Of a stretch of DNA of 64,000 bases, positions 15,503 through 24,126 are shown piece after piece. A model generated the notes under the pieces. It saw only the letters and a list, made by a program, of their open reading frames with translations. It searched no databases and had not been told where the DNA came from. Source of the DNA: Chitinophagaceae bacterium. GTDB taxonomy: Bacteria; Bacteroidota; Bacteroidia; Chitinophagales; Chitinophagaceae. Each line of letters begins with the position of its first letter. The stretch's first letter is position 1. The DNA lies in contig SAIX01000011.1 in NCBI GenBank assembly GCA_004028765.1, forward strand, positions 1 to 64,000, given 5' to 3'. The position numbers and the translations under genes are program-made.

Positions 15503-16963
15503 ATGGAGGCAGTGGTACAATCCATCGGAACACTATTCGAATCGATCGGAAATCATACAGCAGATCGTATTGAAAAACTGCCCCAGAGCGGCAGCGACCG
15601 TATTTATTTCCGGATTTATTCAGGTGCAGAAACCTATATCGCCACTTATAATCACCACCGGAAAGAGACACAGACCTTTGTATATTTCAGCCGTCATTTT
15701 CACAAAGCCGGCTTGCCCGTTCCCGCCATCCTTGCGGTAAATGCCGATGATACGATCTATATACAGGAAGACCTTGGCACAGAATCCCTATTGAACCAGC
15801 TTGAGAAACATGGGCATGGCGATTATGTGTATGGATTGTTCCAGAAAAGCCTCGCCGCATTGGCAAGGGTACAGATATTGGGCGATAAAGGGCTTGATTA
15901 CAGTTATTGCCTTACTGCGAAAGAATTCGGTAAGCAAGCCATCCTCAGCGACCTGCTGTATTTTAAATACTATTTTCTTGATACCCTGCAACTGCCTTAC
16001 GACAAACAGGCCATGATCGATGATTTTGATGCATTGAGCACTTACCTTACACGTACTGAAAATAAATATTTCATGTTCCGCGATTTTCAGAGCCGGAATA
16101 TCATTGTGAAAAATGACGAAGTAAATTTTATCGATTACCAGGGTGGGATGAAAGGTGCTTTGCAGTATGATGTTGCTTCTGCCCTCTGGCAGGCCAAGGC
16201 CGAATTGAGTGAGCAGTGGAAAAACAGCTTACTGGAATATTATATGGATGAAGTGGATAAGTTATTGCAGCGCCCTATCGACAGGATCACATTCGTAAGC
16301 CAGTATAACGGATATGTGCTGATCCGGTTATTACAGGTGATGGGCGCTTACGGATTCCGTGGTTTGTTTGAACGAAAAGCACATTTTCTCGCGAGTATCC
16401 CGCTGGCATTGCGTAACCTTAAATTTTTTATCGAACACAAACGGGTGGGGATCGTTACACCTGAATTTGACAGGGTGCTGCACCTCGTTGTATCTGATGA
16501 AATGATTGCAAGGTTTGAGCCGGTACAAGCTGATGAAAATACACCTTTGGTGATTGAAGTGAACAGTTTCAGCTACAAAAAAAGTATCCCGGCTGATACA
16601 AGCGATAATGGCGGTGGTTTTGTTTTTGATATGCGCGGGATATTGAACCCGGGCCGCTTTGATGAATATAAAAAACAATCAGGCAAAGATAAACCCCGAC
16701 AGGATTTTCTGGAACAGCGAACAAGGATGAATGAATTCCTGAACAGCGTTTGGGACCTGATCGATATCACCGTGGAAGATTACCTGAAGCGGGGGTTTCA
16801 CCACCTGATGATCAATTTTGGCTGCACCGGCGGGCAGCACAGAAGCGTATATGCAGCTGAACAAACCGCGCGGCATCTGCGGAATAAATACAAAGTGAAA
16901 GTAAAACTTGCGCATACCAATCAGGAAAACTGGCTGAAAGAATTGCCGGGTGATAAGGAATGA
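15503..16963 (+). CDS. AmgK-like sugar kinase fused to a RapZ C-terminal domain
   Basis: Two domains are joined in 486 residues. Residues 1-330 form an aminoglycoside-phosphotransferase-type kinase like AmgK, the anomeric MurNAc/GlcNAc kinase: the catalytic loop is FRDFQSRNIIVKNDEVNFIDYQG (HxD-type loop with Phe-Arg-Asp, then the metal-binding IDYQG). Residues about 350-486 are a RapZ C-terminal domain with NFGCTGGQHRSVYAAEQ (the GCTGGxHRSV signature). In E. coli that domain binds glucosamine-6-phosphate; here it may sense an amino sugar and control the kinase, which is inference. The next gene is a MurU-like nucleotidyltransferase, matching the amgK-murU pair of peptidoglycan recycling. Confidence 0.87.
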   Translation: MEAVVQSIGTLFESIGNHTADRIEKLPQSGSDRIYFRIYSGAETYIATYNHHRKETQTFVYFSRHFHKAGLPVPAILAVNADDTIYIQEDLGTESLLNQLEKHGHGDYVYGLFQKSLAALARVQILGDKGLDYSYCLTAKEFGKQAILSDLLYFKYYFLDTLQLPYDKQAMIDDFDALSTYLTRTENKYFMFRDFQSRNIIVKNDEVNFIDYQGGMKGALQYDVASALWQAKAELSEQWKNSLLEYYMDEVDKLLQRPIDRITFVSQYNGYVLIRLLQVMGAYGFRGLFERKAHFLASIPLALRNLKFFIEHKRVGIVTPEFDRVLHLVVSDEMIARFEPVQADENTPLVIEVNSFSYKKSIPADTSDNGGGFVFDMRGILNPGRFDEYKKQSGKDKPRQDFLEQRTRMNEFLNSVWDLIDITVEDYLKRGFHHLMINFGCTGGQHRSVYAAEQTARHLRNKYKVKVKLAHTNQENWLKELPGDKE

Positions 16964-17006
16964 TTTGTTGAACCGCTTCAGCGAAATTTTAGAGAAATGA
17001 AAATCT

Positions 17007-17759
17007 ATGCATGAAATAAATCCATCCGGCAGCGTGGCAGTTTGTAAAGCAATGATTTTTGCTGCGGGCCTCGGCTCAAGGTTAAAACCCTGGACCGATC
17101 ATCACCCAAAGGCATTGGCACTGGTGAACGGGAAATCTTTATTACAGCGGAATATCGAATACCTGCAGCATTTTGGTATCCGGGATGTGATCGTAAACGT
17201 TCACCATTTTGCAGACCAGATCGTTCAGGCGATCAGTTTTAACAAAGGATGGGGATCTTCTGTTACCATTTCAGATGAAACGGATGAAGTACTGGAAACC
17301 GGCGGCGGTTTATTAAAAGCGGCCGGTTATTTTTCAGGCGCTGATTTTTTTGTTGTGATGAATGCGGATATCCTCACGCAGATGGATCTTTCAGAAATGA
17401 TCCGGCAGCATCTTACGAAACAACCGCTGGCAACACTGGCAGTATCAGAACGCGAAACCTCACGCTATTTTCTTTTTGATGAATCGGATGTATTGTGTGG
17501 CTGGAGGAATATAAAAACAGGTGAAGAAAAAATCGCCCGCAACGCGGGTGTACTCCGGCAGAAAGCATTCAGCGGTATCCATGTGATTGATACCGCATTA
17601 TTCCAGCTAATCAAGCGAAAAGGTAAGTTTTCGATGGTGGATGTTTACCTCGATCTTGCAGGAGATCATATCATCCGCAGCTACGATCATACCGGTGCCG
17701 CATTAATAGATGTAGGCAAGCCTGAAAATATCACTAAGGCCGAATCATTATTTCCCTGA
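17007..17759 (+). CDS. MurU-like sugar-1-phosphate nucleotidyltransferase
   Basis: The 250-residue protein has the nucleotidyltransferase signature FAAGLGSRLKPWTDHHPKAL (G-x-G-x-R, then P-K) and the metal-binding Asp in FVVMNADILTQ; IDVGKPENI lies at the C-terminus. It would couple a sugar-1-phosphate to a nucleotide. Because the gene before it encodes an AmgK-like kinase, MurNAc-1-P uridylyltransferase (MurU) is the best guess; mannose-1-P guanylyltransferase is an alternative. An in-frame ATG at 17052 (MIFAAG) would drop 15 residues and is equally plausible as a start. The oxidoreductase gene starts 5 bp after the stop, so the genes form one operon. Confidence 0.82.
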   Translation: MHEINPSGSVAVCKAMIFAAGLGSRLKPWTDHHPKALALVNGKSLLQRNIEYLQHFGIRDVIVNVHHFADQIVQAISFNKGWGSSVTISDETDEVLETGGGLLKAAGYFSGADFFVVMNADILTQMDLSEMIRQHLTKQPLATLAVSERETSRYFLFDESDVLCGWRNIKTGEEKIARNAGVLRQKAFSGIHVIDTALFQLIKRKGKFSMVDVYLDLAGDHIIRSYDHTGAALIDVGKPENITKAESLFP

Positions 17760-17764
17760 CCGGT

Positions 17765-18781
17765 ATGGAAAAAATAAAATTCGCCATATTGGGGTGTGGG
17801 CGCATCGCTCAAAAACATGCGGCGCTCTGTGCACAATTCGGCGAGCTGGTGGCGGTATGTGATATTGATTCCGGTAAAGCAGAAACCCTGGCCTGTCAAT
17901 ATGGCGCGATTGCCTTTGATGCAATGGACAAATTCCTCGAAAATATACCAGGTACGGATATCGTAGTGATCTGCACACCGAATGGGTTACACGCATCACA
18001 TGCCATCAGCGCCATGCAAAGCGGGTATCATGTGTTGGTAGAGAAACCAATGGCTTTAAAAACCGAAGATGCAAAACAGATGATCGAAACATCTGCTGCA
18101 ACCGGCAGGCATCTTTTTACAGTCATGCAAAACCGGTTTAACCCGCCAGTGGCAGCACTTAAAAAAGCGCTTGATGAAAACTGGTTTGGAAAAATTTTCA
18201 GTATCCAGTTAACCTGCCTCTGGCACAGGCCCGCCAGCTATTATACCCGTTCATGGCATGGTATGAAGGAAATGGATGGAGGCACTTTGTTCACACAGTT
18301 CAGTCATTTTATAGATCTTTTATATTGGTTATTCGGCGGCGTTAAAAAAATAAGCGGGTATGTTTCGAATGCAGGGCACCAGGGTTTGATTGATTTTGAA
18401 GACAATGGCGTGGTGGCATTGATTTTTGATAATGGTGCATTGGGAACGATTCACTTTTCGGTGAACAGCCAGGAGAAGAACCGGGAAGGCTCCCTGGTTG
18501 TACTGGGTGAGTCGGGGGAACTGAAAATAGGTGGTGCTTACCTGAACACCATCGAATTCCAGCAATTCAGGAACGGAAAAGAGCTGCTGATCCCTGCAAA
18601 TGAAAAGGGAGCGAATGAATATGGCACTTACCAGGGTTCGATGAGCAACCATGATAAAGTGTACGAAAATATGATCCGCACTTTCATTACGGGTGATGCC
18701 TTTTATGCCACAGCCTTACAGGGATTTAAGACGGTTGAATTGATCGAACGCATCTACGCGGCTGCTTTATTGGAGAATTGA
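17765..18781 (+). CDS. Gfo/Idh/MocA-family sugar-nucleotide oxidoreductase (WlbA-like)
   Basis: A 338-residue NAD(P)-dependent dehydrogenase. The Rossmann start is KIKFAILGCGRIAQKHA (GxGxxxxxH), the dinucleotide-domain end carries VEKPMALKTEDAK with the catalytic Lys of the EKP motif, and the C-terminal domain has GGTLFTQFSHFIDLLYWLFG. Together with the following hexapeptide acetyltransferase it resembles the WlbA-WlbB pair that makes acetamido-sugar acids for surface polysaccharides. Substrate is inferred from the neighbours. The stop overlaps the longest frame of the next gene by 4 bp. Confidence 0.85.
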   Translation: MEKIKFAILGCGRIAQKHAALCAQFGELVAVCDIDSGKAETLACQYGAIAFDAMDKFLENIPGTDIVVICTPNGLHASHAISAMQSGYHVLVEKPMALKTEDAKQMIETSAATGRHLFTVMQNRFNPPVAALKKALDENWFGKIFSIQLTCLWHRPASYYTRSWHGMKEMDGGTLFTQFSHFIDLLYWLFGGVKKISGYVSNAGHQGLIDFEDNGVVALIFDNGALGTIHFSVNSQEKNREGSLVVLGESGELKIGGAYLNTIEFQQFRNGKELLIPANEKGANEYGTYQGSMSNHDKVYENMIRTFITGDAFYATALQGFKTVELIERIYAAALLEN

Positions 18782-18807
18782 GTTTATCTTTCCATACAAA
18801 CCAGGTC

Positions 18808-19260
18808 ATGCCTTTTCAATCTGTCCATTCATCCATCCGAGATATTATTACCGGCGAAAATGTACGGATCACAGAGCCATGTAACCTGTATGGATGCAGC
18901 ATCGGAAATGGTTGTTTTATCGGGCCTTTTACCGAGATACAGAAAGGCGTAATGATCGATGACCATACACGTGTGCAATCACATAGTTTTATCTGCGAGA
19001 AAGTGACCATTGGTCATCACTGTTTTATTGGTCACGGTGTAATGTTTGTAAACGATACTTTTTCGGAAGGTGGCCCTTCCGGTAATCCGGCAAAATGGAA
19101 AGCGACCCATATCGGCAACTATGTTTCCATCGGGAGTAATGCCACAATTTTACCGGTTACCATTTGTGATCATGCAGTGATAGGTGCCGGTGCAGTTGTA
19201 ACAAAAGATATTACAGTGCCAGGTAAGTATGCAGGAAACCCGGCAAAGAAGATCGGATAG
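18808..19260 (+). CDS. Left-handed beta-helix acyltransferase (WlbB-like)
   Basis: About 150 residues made almost entirely of hexapeptide repeats (VRITEPCNLYGCSIGNGCFIGPFTEIQ-like units, continuing to IGNYVSIGSNATILPVTI and AVIGAGAVVTKDI), ending GNPAKKIG. Such proteins are trimeric acetyl-CoA-dependent N- or O-acetyltransferases. The layout most resembles WlbB/WbpD, which acetylate the 3-amino group of UDP-sugar acids made by the neighbouring dehydrogenase type; the aminotransferase that should work between them (WlbE-like) is not here. The ATG at 18808 is preferred; a TTG at 18778 overlapping the previous stop would add 10 residues. Confidence 0.82.
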   Translation: MPFQSVHSSIRDIITGENVRITEPCNLYGCSIGNGCFIGPFTEIQKGVMIDDHTRVQSHSFICEKVTIGHHCFIGHGVMFVNDTFSEGGPSGNPAKWKATHIGNYVSIGSNATILPVTICDHAVIGAGAVVTKDITVPGKYAGNPAKKIG

Positions 19261-19332
19261 TTGTAAACCGGGGTTTATCTATTCAATTATTTGCTTGCCC
19301 AAATCATCCATTCACGCCTCACAGAAATCTTT

Positions 19333-20484
19333 CTACACTTTTACATAGATCTTCTTTTTGTCGAGCCAATAAACCACCGACCAGTAAAAAGCGATCATAC
19401 ACAATGCATATAGGAGTGACCCCACCCTTAGGTCTGCGGCGATGTTTTTACAGACATGCTCATAAAACCAGGGGAAAGGAGAAGTATATATTTTTTTGCC
19501 ATCGGGGGCAATATGATCCAACCACCGGAACATGGCCAATACACGGGGTAGGAAACCGCTTAACACAAAAATGAACAAAGGGTTTTTGCCAAACACATCA
19601 AAGAAACGGCTCCAGGCACCTTTTTTTTCTTTGAATTCGATCAGGAAAATCAAAACTCCCAGGCAAAGTATTGCAAGCCCGGTCGTGTGCAGTACATAAC
19701 TGCTGGTCCATATTTTTTTGTTTATCGGGAAAACCATGTCCCAGCAATATCCGGTAACCAGCAGGATCAGTCCGGCTACGAAAAGATTCGAAAGCATTTC
19801 ATAGTTTTTACCTTTCTGCTGAATATACTGTCCAACGAAAAATCCAAACACTACCTGCACAATAGCGGTCATGGTACTTGGTAAACCTTCCGGATCAAAG
19901 GGTACACCTTCTCCTTTGTATATATGCGTAAGGCCAAGCAGGTTGATGTCGATCTTTGTTCCAAACCATCCTGCCAGGCTGTAAGGATCTCCGGGTGTAC
20001 CCAGTACCATACAAAGGAACCAATACAGCAATAATAATACGGCACTGATCACAAAAGCCCCGCGTGTTTTACCATAATAAACAATCACCGATGCAAAAAA
20101 ATAACAAAGTGCGATCCTCTGCAGTACACCCAGTATCCGCACATTCTGCCATAATTTCCATGCAATCTGTTCCCCGTCCCATCGTACAAAAGGGCTCCAG
20201 TTCAAAAACAGACCGATGCCAAAGATCAGCAGGGTTCTTTTGGTCACTTTCTTCCAGAATACTGCTGGCCCGGCCTGCTCAAAACGCGGCATTACAAAAG
20301 CCATTGCATTTCCTACCGCAAAAAGAAAGAAAGGGAATACGAGATCGGTAGGTGTGCAGCCATGCCAGGGTGCATGTTCAAGTGGTGTGAAAATATGCGA
20401 CCAGCTCCCGGGATTGTTAACGAGGATCATCAGGGCAACCGTGGCGCCCCTGAATACATCCAGCGAATAATAGCGTTGGTTCAT
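19333..20484 (-). CDS. DUF5009/HGSNAT-like membrane acyltransferase
   Basis: A 383-residue membrane protein beginning MNQRYYSLDVFRGATVALMI, the characteristic start of the heparan-alpha-glucosaminide N-acetyltransferase-like (NagX/YeiB-related) family, followed by APWHGCTPTDLVFPFFLFAVG with the conserved His and Asp-Leu-Val-Phe-Pro. Around ten hydrophobic helices follow. Members are thought to transfer acetyl groups across the membrane to amino sugars, which fits its place beside sugar-nucleotide genes. The frame is open upstream to 20637, but only the ATG at 20484 gives the family start. It is divergent from rmlB. Confidence 0.82.
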   Translation of the reverse strand: MNQRYYSLDVFRGATVALMILVNNPGSWSHIFTPLEHAPWHGCTPTDLVFPFFLFAVGNAMAFVMPRFEQAGPAVFWKKVTKRTLLIFGIGLFLNWSPFVRWDGEQIAWKLWQNVRILGVLQRIALCYFFASVIVYYGKTRGAFVISAVLLLLYWFLCMVLGTPGDPYSLAGWFGTKIDINLLGLTHIYKGEGVPFDPEGLPSTMTAIVQVVFGFFVGQYIQQKGKNYEMLSNLFVAGLILLVTGYCWDMVFPINKKIWTSSYVLHTTGLAILCLGVLIFLIEFKEKKGAWSRFFDVFGKNPLFIFVLSGFLPRVLAMFRWLDHIAPDGKKIYTSPFPWFYEHVCKNIAADLRVGSLLYALCMIAFYWSVVYWLDKKKIYVKV

Positions 20485-20614
20485 GGTTGGGGTTTGGGTG
20501 ATGAAGATAAGAAAGTTCGCTGCAAACCTTGTATATGCAGTGCTGCTTATTAAGATTTCTTTCAGTATAACTCCCGGGCAATTATTGTTACTTTGCGATG
20601 AATTATCTTTTCCA

Positions 20615-21670
20615 ATGCAAAGAAATATTTTGATCACGGGTGGCGCAGGTTTTATCGGGTCGCATGTGGTGCGGCTTTTCGTAAGGCGTTATCCGGAATA
20701 CCGCATTATTAACCTGGATGCACTCACTTATGCGGGCAACCTCGAAAACCTTGCAGATATTGAGCATGCTTCGAACTATACTTTTTCCAAAACCAATATC
20801 CTTGACCAGGAGGCGCTGACATCAGTTTTCAAAAAATTTTCAGTTACAGATGTGATCCACCTTGCTGCGGAATCGCATGTTGACCGCTCCATCGTATCAC
20901 CGCTCGATTTTGTATACACCAATGTAATAGGAACCGTTAACCTGTTGAATACAGCACGTGAACAATGGAAAGGGGAATATAACCAACATCGTTTTTATCA
21001 CATCTCAACCGATGAAGTATATGGAAGTCTTGGTGAAAAAGGATTTTTTACTGAAACCACTCCATACGACCCCAATTCTCCTTACTCTGCCAGCAAAGCA
21101 GCTTCTGACCATTTCGTAAGGGCTTATGGCGAAACATATCACATGCAGACAGTAGTATCCAACTGCTCCAATAATTACGGACCCAACCATTTCCCTGAAA
21201 AACTGATCCCGCTTTTTATCAATAATATCATCGAAGAAAAACCATTGCCGGTATATGGGGATGGTTTGTACACGCGCGACTGGCTATATGTAAAAGACCA
21301 TGCAACGGCGATCGATACCGTATTTCACAAAGGCGTTCCGGGTGAAACATATAATATCGGCGGTTTTAATGAATGGAAAAACATCGATCTCGTAAAACTG
21401 CTTTGTAAACTGATGGACCAGAAACTGGGTCGTGCAGAAGGGTATAGCGAAAAACTGATCACTTACGTGAAAGACAGGCCAGGCCATGACAGGCGTTATG
21501 CAATCGATGCTTCAAAGATCAGCAATGAACTTGGATGGAAACCTTCTGTGACATTTGAACAGGGTTTAAGCGAAACGATCGACTGGTACCTCTCAAATAC
21601 AGCCTGGTTAAAAAATGTAACCAGTGGCACTTACCAGCATTATTACGAATCCATGTACAGCAACCGATAA
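20615..21670 (+). CDS. rmlB: dTDP-glucose 4,6-dehydratase
   Basis: RmlB converts dTDP-glucose to dTDP-4-keto-6-deoxyglucose on the way to dTDP-rhamnose or other deoxysugars. The 351-residue protein starts MQRNILITGGAGFIGSHVVR (Rossmann GGxGxxG) and shows AAESHVDRSI, the catalytic HISTDEVYGSLG with Thr-Asp-Glu, and the Tyr-X3-Lys pair in SPYSASKAASDHFV. The longer frame from 20483 is rejected. The ATG is preceded by TTACTTTGC, a near match to the -7 box. It is followed 1 bp later by rmlC and then rmlA, so the three form an operon; rmlD is not in the window. Confidence 0.96.
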   Translation: MQRNILITGGAGFIGSHVVRLFVRRYPEYRIINLDALTYAGNLENLADIEHASNYTFSKTNILDQEALTSVFKKFSVTDVIHLAAESHVDRSIVSPLDFVYTNVIGTVNLLNTAREQWKGEYNQHRFYHISTDEVYGSLGEKGFFTETTPYDPNSPYSASKAASDHFVRAYGETYHMQTVVSNCSNNYGPNHFPEKLIPLFINNIIEEKPLPVYGDGLYTRDWLYVKDHATAIDTVFHKGVPGETYNIGGFNEWKNIDLVKLLCKLMDQKLGRAEGYSEKLITYVKDRPGHDRRYAIDASKISNELGWKPSVTFEQGLSETIDWYLSNTAWLKNVTSGTYQHYYESMYSNR

Positions 21671-21671
21671 T

Positions 21672-22229
21672 ATGCGCGCAGAAGAAACGATACTCAAGGG
21701 GTGCTTCCTTTTACACGATAGTTTTTTTGGTGACCACAGGGGCTATTTTTTTGAAAGTTTCAATAAAAAAACCTTTTACAGCCAAACGGGAATCGATATC
21801 AATTTTGTGCAAGATAACCAGTCGCGCTCACAGCGTGGTGTTTTGCGTGGTTTGCATTTTCAGCATGGTGAATATGCGCAGGCAAAACTGGTTCGGGTAT
21901 TGCAGGGGAAAGTACTGGATGTAGCGGTAGACCTGCGCAAAGGGTCTGAAACGTTTGGTAAACATGTGGCTGTTGAATTATCTGATGAAAGCCATACCCA
22001 GTTATTTGTTCCCCGGGGCTTTGCACATGGCTTCGTGGTGTTGAGTGATACAGCTGTTTTCTTTTATAAATGCGATAATTTTTACAACCCTTCCAGCGAA
22101 GGCGGTATCATATTCAATGACCCTGCATTGGGGATCGATTGGAAACTGCCGGCAGAAGAATTGATATTATCAGCGAAGGATAAAATTCTGCCTACCTTGG
22201 CAGAAGCGTTGCCTACATTAAATTTCTGA
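21672..22229 (+). CDS. rmlC: dTDP-4-dehydrorhamnose 3,5-epimerase
   Basis: The 185-residue cupin-fold epimerase acts on the RmlB product. Recognisable are [38 protein letters not shown] (with the catalytic His), [19 protein letters not shown] and [15 protein letters not shown], all family signatures. The start is the ATG at 21672, 1 bp after the rmlB stop; the frame runs further back inside rmlB. It is translated together with rmlB and rmlA. It could serve dTDP-rhamnose or another epimerised deoxysugar; the absent rmlD leaves the end product open. Confidence 0.95.
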   Translation: MRAEETILKGCFLLHDSFFGDHRGYFFESFNKKTFYSQTGIDINFVQDNQSRSQRGVLRGLHFQHGEYAQAKLVRVLQGKVLDVAVDLRKGSETFGKHVAVELSDESHTQLFVPRGFAHGFVVLSDTAVFFYKCDNFYNPSSEGGIIFNDPALGIDWKLPAEELILSAKDKILPTLAEALPTLNF

Positions 22230-22231
22230 TC

Positions 22232-23089
22232 ATGAAAGGAATCATTCTCGCAGGAGGGTCCGGTACAAGATTGTATCCCATCACCAAAGGAATCAGCAAG
22301 CAGTTGATGCCGGTGTATGATAAACCCATGATCTATTACCCCATGTCGGTACTGATGCTGGCAGGTATCCGTGAAATACTGATCATCACCACGCCGGAAG
22401 ATTCAGAGCAATTCCGGAAATTACTGGGCGATGGGGCCGAACTCGGCTGCCGTTTTGAATATGCGGTACAGGCTGTACCCAACGGGCTTGCCCAGGCTTT
22501 TGTGATTGGTGCCGGTTTTATAGGGAATGATAAAGTGGCGCTGATATTGGGAGATAATATTTTTTATGGATCCGGGTTCAGTAAGCTCGTTCAATCATTC
22601 AATGATGTAAACGGTGCAGCTGTATTCGCGTATGAAGTAAATGACCCTGAAAGATACGGGGTGGTTGAATTTGATGCCGCAGGGAAAGCCATTTCGATTG
22701 AAGAAAAACCCCAAGCCCCTAAATCCAATTATGCGGTACCTGGACTTTATTTCTATGATAATTCTGTTGTAAATATTGCCAGGAATATTGCCCCATCCGC
22801 ACGCGGCGAATATGAAATTACCGACGTGAATAAGGAATACCTGCGGCAGGGAACACTAAAAGTAGGGGTGATGGACCGTGGCACAGCCTGGCTTGATACA
22901 GGTACTTTTGATTCATTCGCCGATGCCTGCGAATTCGTACGCGTTATCGAAAAAAGACAAAGCCACAAGATCGGCTGCATTGAAGAAGTGGCATACCGGA
23001 TGGGTTTTATTAACCAGGCCCAGCTGATGCAGCTGGCCGATAAATACTCCAAAAGCGGCTATGGTGAGTATCTCCGAAAGCTGAAATAA
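22232..23089 (+). CDS. rmlA: Glucose-1-phosphate thymidylyltransferase
   Basis: RmlA makes dTDP-glucose, the substrate of RmlB. The 285-residue protein begins [20 protein letters not shown] (GGxGxRLxPxT) and has [28 protein letters not shown] with the metal-binding Asp, [20 protein letters not shown] and [13 protein letters not shown]. The length is normal for the short RmlA group. It is the last gene of the rmlBCA operon; the carH-like regulator starts 46 bp downstream on the same strand with its own near-consensus -7 box (TACCATTG, 23127-23134). Confidence 0.96.
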   Translation: MKGIILAGGSGTRLYPITKGISKQLMPVYDKPMIYYPMSVLMLAGIREILIITTPEDSEQFRKLLGDGAELGCRFEYAVQAVPNGLAQAFVIGAGFIGNDKVALILGDNIFYGSGFSKLVQSFNDVNGAAVFAYEVNDPERYGVVEFDAAGKAISIEEKPQAPKSNYAVPGLYFYDNSVVNIARNIAPSARGEYEITDVNKEYLRQGTLKVGVMDRGTAWLDTGTFDSFADACEFVRVIEKRQSHKIGCIEEVAYRMGFINQAQLMQLADKYSKSGYGEYLRKLK

Positions 23090-23135
23090 TTTTTTTAGCC
23101 GGTGAACCATCCGCCGTCCATGGTGTTACCATTGC

Positions 23136-24014
23136 ATGAACGCATTTACCATTAAAGACCTCGAGAACCTGTCGGGTATCAAAGCCCATACAATCCGGAT
23201 ATGGGAACAGCGTTATTCTTTTCTGAACCCGCAGCGTACAGACACTAATATCCGGTATTATTCCGGCGAGGAGTTGCAGAAACTGCTCAACATAGCCTTG
23301 TTGAATAAATATGGGTACAAAATTTCCCATATTGACCGTATGTCGGTAGCAGAGATGAATGAAAAGATCCTCGCATTATCGAGTGCCGAAGCCCAGCAGG
23401 AACGGGTTGTGAACCAACTGATCAGTTTTATGACAGCGCTGGATATGGAAGCTTTTGAAAATGTGGTTGACGGTTACATCAAAAACAGGGGTATTGAAAA
23501 AGCGATCCTGCAGATATTGTTTCCCTTTCTTGAAAGAATCGGTATCCTCTGGCAAACCAACCATATCAACCCGGCACAGGAACACCTTGTTACCAATATC
23601 ATCCGGCAAAAACTTATTGTGGGAATCGATACGATTAAAACGCATGTGCAAACCACCAAAAAAGCATTGCTGTTTCTTCCCGAAGGCGAACACCATGAAC
23701 TGGGCCTGCTTTTTGTAAATTTTCTGCTGAAAAACAGGGGCTTAAAAGTACTTTATCTCGGGGCCAATGTTCCGATAAAAGATGTTGAATCCGTTGCAGC
23801 CATTACAACACCCGATTTTCTGTACACGCATCTTACTTCAATGGCAAAAAACTTCAACATCGAAAAAATCCTGGTCCATATCCAAAACCGGATGCCCAGC
23901 CGTACCGTGCTCGTATCAGGTATTGCCACCCAACAATACAAAAAGAAGCTGCCCGCCAATATCCATTTCAAAAAATCTCTGGCAGAAGTGATGGATTATA
24001 TTTATAATATCTGA
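23136..24014 (+). CDS. carH: MerR-family B12-binding photoreceptor-type repressor (CarH/LitR-like)
   Basis: The 292-residue protein has an N-terminal MerR helix-turn-helix (FTIKDLENLSGIKAHTIRIW, then EQRYSFLNPQR; residues 4-35) and a cobalamin-binding C-terminal half. The capping-helix motif W-X9-E-H is present as W139...E149-H150, and the lower-ligand motif E-x-H-x-x-G is EHHELG (His187), followed by VLYLGANVPIKD. In CarH these residues bind adenosylcobalamin; the dark tetramer represses carotenoid genes and light breaks it up. The gene lies directly before an ECF sigma factor and a full carotenoid cluster, the LitR-LitS-crt arrangement. Light and B12 control is therefore likely but inferred. 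Confidence 0.87.
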   Translation: MNAFTIKDLENLSGIKAHTIRIWEQRYSFLNPQRTDTNIRYYSGEELQKLLNIALLNKYGYKISHIDRMSVAEMNEKILALSSAEAQQERVVNQLISFMTALDMEAFENVVDGYIKNRGIEKAILQILFPFLERIGILWQTNHINPAQEHLVTNIIRQKLIVGIDTIKTHVQTTKKALLFLPEGEHHELGLLFVNFLLKNRGLKVLYLGANVPIKDVESVAAITTPDFLYTHLTSMAKNFNIEKILVHIQNRMPSRTVLVSGIATQQYKKKLPANIHFKKSLAEVMDYIYNI

Positions 24015-24086
24015 TTATCAGTCGATTGGGTTCTTTTTCTGCCTCCAAACCAGGTCACTGGAAATATTTAGTTGCCCCGCGAACTT

Positions 24087-24123
24087 TTTTGTTTAACTTT
24101 ACGTTTATAAATGTTAAACAAAA
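24087..24123. promoter_or_regulatory. Inverted repeat, likely CarH operator upstream of the ECF sigma gene
   Basis: TTTTGTTTAAC (24087-24097) and GTTAAACAAAA (24113-24123) form a perfect 11-bp inverted repeat with a 15-nt spacer. The spacer holds an AT-rich palindrome, TTTATAAA, and TACGTTTA (24100-24107), close to the -7 consensus. It ends 3 bp before the sigma-factor start codon, so a bound repressor would block this promoter. Confidence 0.65.
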
Positions 24124-24126
24124 TTT

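Noticed and set aside
20483..20614. N-terminal extension of rmlB by 44 residues
   Set aside because: RmlB begins at MQRNILITGGAG; the extension overlaps the divergent acyltransferase start.
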